Part shown: positions 61,583 through 64,000 of the stretch, piece by piece
Position numbering within the stretch: the first letter of the stretch is position 1
Layout of the letters: each line of letters starts with the position of its first letter
Source of the DNA: an uncultured Hydrogenophaga sp.
Lineage (GTDB): Bacteria; Pseudomonadota; Gammaproteobacteria; Burkholderiales; Burkholderiaceae_C
DNA length: 64,000 nt
Assembly (NCBI RefSeq): GCF_958439165.1
Contig: NZ_OY288121.1
Coordinates: forward strand, 1 to 64,000
Direction of reading: 5' to 3'
Made by a program: the position numbers and the translations under genes
The notes under the pieces: generated by a model
The model's input: only the letters and a program-made list of their open reading frames with translations
Database searches by the model: none
What the model was told of the DNA's origin: nothing

Positions 61583-62406
61583 AACCTGAGGCTCGCCACG
61601 TCGGCGTGTTCGACAGCGGGGTCGGCGGCCTGAGCGTGCTCCGCGCCCTGCGCGCCGAACTGCCGGGCGTGCGCTTCACCTACCTGGCCGACAGCCTGCA
61701 CGCACCCTACGGCGAGCGGGGCGCGGACTGGGTGGCGAAGCGGTCGCAGGCCATCGTGCAGTGGCTGCGGCAGGTGCACCGCATCGACGCGCTGGTGGTG
61801 GCCTGCAACACGGCCACGGCCCTGGCCATCGACGGCCTTCGGACCACCCATGCCGATCTGCCCATCGTGGGTGTGGAGCCGGCCATCAAGCCGGCGGCCG
61901 AGCTCAGCACCAGCGGCCATGTGGGTGTGCTGGCCACCCGCGGCACGCTGGGCAGCGAACGCTACCGCGCGCTGCGCCAGCGGCTGGAGGCCGCCGCCGG
62001 CCGCCCGCTGCACATCCATGACCAGCCCTGCGACGGTCTGGCCGGCGCCATCGAACGGGACGACGCCGAGGCCATCGAGCGGCTGGGCCGCCAGCATGTG
62101 GCCACGGTGCGCGAGGCCACACCGGCGCTCGACACCCTGGTGCTGGGCTGCACCCACTACCCGTTTGCCACCGAGGTGCTGCAACGCGCCGCCGGCCCCG
62201 GCGTGCGGCTGGTGGACACCGGCGAGGCTGTGGCGCGCCGCACGCGTCAGGTGCTGCAGCTGGACGCCGCGCTGCACGGGCAGCTGCCGCCAGCGGAGTC
62301 GGTGCTGCTCACCACCGGGGAACCCGAAGCGCTGACCGCCGCGGCCCGGCGCTGGCTCGGCTGGCATGGCGAAGCCCGCCGTGTGGTGGTGCCGGACAGC
62401 CGCTGA
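61579..62406 (+). CDS. murI: Glutamate racemase, TTG start
   Basis: A 275-residue cofactor-free racemase that makes D-glutamate for peptidoglycan. The two catalytic cysteines are in ALVVACNTATALA and LVLGCTHYPFATEV, and VGVFDSGVGGLSVLRAL is the conserved N-terminus. The TTG at 61579 overlaps the fumarase stop (TTGA) and places the conserved GVFDSGVGG at the usual position. An upstream in-frame ATG at 61525 would overlap fumarase by 58 bp and add residues outside the family. No separate promoter is seen, so it is probably co-transcribed. Confidence 0.92.
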   Translation: MKPEARHVGVFDSGVGGLSVLRALRAELPGVRFTYLADSLHAPYGERGADWVAKRSQAIVQWLRQVHRIDALVVACNTATALAIDGLRTTHADLPIVGVEPAIKPAAELSTSGHVGVLATRGTLGSERYRALRQRLEAAAGRPLHIHDQPCDGLAGAIERDDAEAIERLGRQHVATVREATPALDTLVLGCTHYPFATEVLQRAAGPGVRLVDTGEAVARRTRQVLQLDAALHGQLPPAESVLLTTGEPEALTAAARRWLGWHGEARRVVVPDSR

Positions 62407-62412
62407 AACCGC

Positions 62413-63720
62413 TCAGCCCGGTGGCGCCGACAACGCTGCCCGGCGGCCGCGCTCCATGTCCAGCGGCACCAGCAGCAGGAGACCCAGTGCGAACAGCAGC
62501 GCCGTGCTGCCGATGGCCAGGCGGTGGTTGCCGTCGGTGATCCAGGTGATGGCGCCGTAGGTCAGCGGCCCGACGATGCTGGCCACCCGGGTGGCAAAGG
62601 TCCAGAGGCCATAGAACTCGGCCAGCTGGGCCGGCGGTGCCAGCATGCCTGCCATGGCCCGACCCGCCGACTGGCTGGAGCCCATGCACAGCCCGGCGAT
62701 GGCCGCCGCCCACCAGAACACCGCCTGCGTGGTGGTGAGCGCGGCGAGCACGCAGGTCGCCATCCAGCCCACCAGGGTGAGGGCCAGTGCCCGTTTGTGA
62801 CCCAGGCGGTCCTGTCCGTAGCCGAAAGCGAAGGCGCCGGCCATGGCCGCGATGTTGAGCACGAAGATCAGCACCATGGTCTGCTGCGGCTCGAAACCCA
62901 CCACCTGCTCGGCATAGATGGCCGCCAGCGCGATGGCCACGGCTACGCCGCCCTGGTAAGCCGCTGCGCAGGCCAGCAGCCACATGAAGTCGCGGTAATG
63001 CCGGGCCTGGCGCAGGGTGGCCCGCAGCTGCCGCCAGGCGGCGCCCAGGCCGGCATCGCCTGCGGTAGCGGGCCGGGGCTGAGCATGTTCGCGCAGCAGG
63101 ACGATCGATGCCGTTCCCGCCACGGCGAACAGGGCGGCCGTGATGAACATGGTCACCGGCACGAAGGCGGCGGCAGGCTGACCGGCGGCCTGCGCCTGCA
63201 GCACCCATGCCAGGCTGAGGCCGAGCGCCAGCATGCCGCCGACATAGCCCAGGCTCCATCCCCAGCCGCTGACCCGGCCCATGGCCTGCGGCCGGGCCAG
63301 CTCGGGCAGGAAGGCAGCCGCCAGCGACTCGCCCCAGGAAAAGAAGGTGTTGGACACCACCACCAGCAGCACGCCCAGCACCACCGCACCCGGCCCCACC
63401 AGCGACAGCGCCGCCGTGCCCAGGACGCAACCCAGGGTGCACAGGGCCAGCAGGCGGCGCTTGGCGGCATGCTGGTCAGCCCAGGCGCCGATGCCGGGCA
63501 TGGTGAGCATGACCAGCAGGTGCGAGGCGCTGAGCGCGGCCGTCCAGGCGAAGGTGGCCCAGGATGCACCCTCAGCCACGGCACCCACGAAATAGGCCGC
63601 GAACACCGCCGTGAGCACCACGGTGGTGTAGCCGGAGTTGGCAAAGTCGTAGAGGGCCCAGCCGAACACCTCGCGCGGGCGCACGCCGGGGTTGAGCGCG
63701 TCGGCAGGAAACAGCGGCAT
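62413..63720 (-). CDS. UMF1/Atg22-type MFS transporter
   Basis: A 435-residue membrane protein with about twelve hydrophobic segments. VFGWALYDFANSGYTTVVLTAVFAAYF near residue 18 is the UMF1 signature, and PGIGAWADQHAAKRRLL is the MFS loop 2-3 motif. Bacterial members are uncharacterised; related fungal Atg22 exports vacuolar amino acids. It is convergent with murI, 6 bp apart. Confidence 0.88.
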   Translation of the reverse strand: MPLFPADALNPGVRPREVFGWALYDFANSGYTTVVLTAVFAAYFVGAVAEGASWATFAWTAALSASHLLVMLTMPGIGAWADQHAAKRRLLALCTLGCVLGTAALSLVGPGAVVLGVLLVVVSNTFFSWGESLAAAFLPELARPQAMGRVSGWGWSLGYVGGMLALGLSLAWVLQAQAAGQPAAAFVPVTMFITAALFAVAGTASIVLLREHAQPRPATAGDAGLGAAWRQLRATLRQARHYRDFMWLLACAAAYQGGVAVAIALAAIYAEQVVGFEPQQTMVLIFVLNIAAMAGAFAFGYGQDRLGHKRALALTLVGWMATCVLAALTTTQAVFWWAAAIAGLCMGSSQSAGRAMAGMLAPPAQLAEFYGLWTFATRVASIVGPLTYGAITWITDGNHRLAIGSTALLFALGLLLLVPLDMERGRRAALSAPPG

Positions 63721-63748
63721 GGGTGAACGTCCTCAGGCCGCCCGGGCG

Positions 63749-63997
63749 TCAGTGCAGGTGACGCGGCTTGCGCGGGCCACCGTGGCCCGAGCCGCCGTGG
63801 CCGCGCGGCGGGCGGCCCAGCTGCATGGAATTGACCAGCGCGTCGAAGCGCTGGGTGAAAAGCCGGTCGATGGCACCGACCACATCGCCCAGCTCGGCGG
63901 CGTCGAAGTGGCGCTCCATGATGTGCACCACGTCCTGCACCAGCAGGTCGCGCTGGGTCTGCATGATGGCCGCCGGGGTGGGACCGACGAAGAACAT
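63749..63997 (-). CDS. Uncharacterised protein with His/Gly-rich tail, possibly partial
   Basis: An 82-residue frame ending near the right edge. It starts MFFVGPTPAAIMQTQRDLL and includes a helical core (VVHIMERHFDAAELGDVVGAIDRLF), then a low-complexity tail (GRPPRGHGGSGHGGPRKPRH). I do not recognise it. The window ends 3 bp beyond this ATG, so a longer gene starting further right cannot be excluded. Confidence 0.45.
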   Translation of the reverse strand: MFFVGPTPAAIMQTQRDLLVQDVVHIMERHFDAAELGDVVGAIDRLFTQRFDALVNSMQLGRPPRGHGGSGHGGPRKPRHLH

Positions 63998-64000
63998 GAC

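Overview
The window is one high-GC chromosomal segment packed with genes on both strands. The order thrS-infC-rpmI-rplT-pheS-pheT-ihfA-merR-tRNA-Pro, the cbb3 oxidase/FNR cluster, the small Trp-rich protein and the malonate genes all point to a betaproteobacterium of the order Burkholderiales (Comamonadaceae/Sphaerotilaceae type). The genus cannot be fixed from the sequence alone. No insertion sequence, prophage, CRISPR array or integrase was seen; most of the window looks like core genome.

Layout. 0-5.6 kb: an FMN-binding oxidase-like protein, then an arsenic operon on the minus strand (gap-arsJ-arsR/arsC-acr3-arsH) whose genes overlap or nearly touch. arsR and arsC share one uninterrupted reading frame. 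5.6-6.6 kb: a membrane-anchored Mrr-type nuclease-like protein. 6.6-14.8 kb: the translation operon on the minus strand, ending in tRNA-Pro(GGG). infC starts at ATC, and thrS is preceded by a short leader peptide and a terminator hairpin with the layout of a ribosome-mediated attenuator. 14.9-18.5 kb: a formylglycine-generating-enzyme-like secreted protein, isocitrate lyase with two palindromic operators, and an EamA permease. 18.5-29.9 kb: a microaerobic respiration block with a TauE/SafE-like protein, hemN, fnr, ccoNOQPG, a short FixH-like protein, ccoS, ccoI and a universal stress protein. Three FNR-type boxes lie in its divergent or upstream regions. 29.9-36.8 kb: a MATE exporter and a malonate catabolic operon (GntR regulator, malonyl-CoA decarboxylase, a periplasmic Bug receptor, a crotonase and malonyl-CoA synthetase). 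36.8-43.1 kb: lgt, ilvD, a small Trp-rich protein, a cytochrome c, acs and a UPF0114 membrane protein. 43.3-59.9 kb: a two-partner secretion locus with a 4961-residue adhesin followed, with a 4-bp overlap, by its FhaC-type outer-membrane transporter. 60.0-64.0 kb: class I fumarase, glutamate racemase, a UMF1-type MFS protein and the end of an uncharacterised gene.

How they work together. FNR probably senses oxygen and drives hemN, the high-affinity cbb3 oxidase, its copper/assembly factors and a stress protein. Acs, isocitrate lyase and fumarase support growth on acetate, and the malonate operon feeds malonyl-CoA into acetyl-CoA. The ars operon combines arsenate reduction plus arsenite export with the GAPDH/ArsJ route and ArsH. 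The most notable items are the thrS attenuator, the ArsR-ArsC frame, the giant adhesin with its alpha-helical segments and cysteine pairs, and a crotonase that lacks one of the two hydratase glutamates. I found no clear new defence or mobile system.
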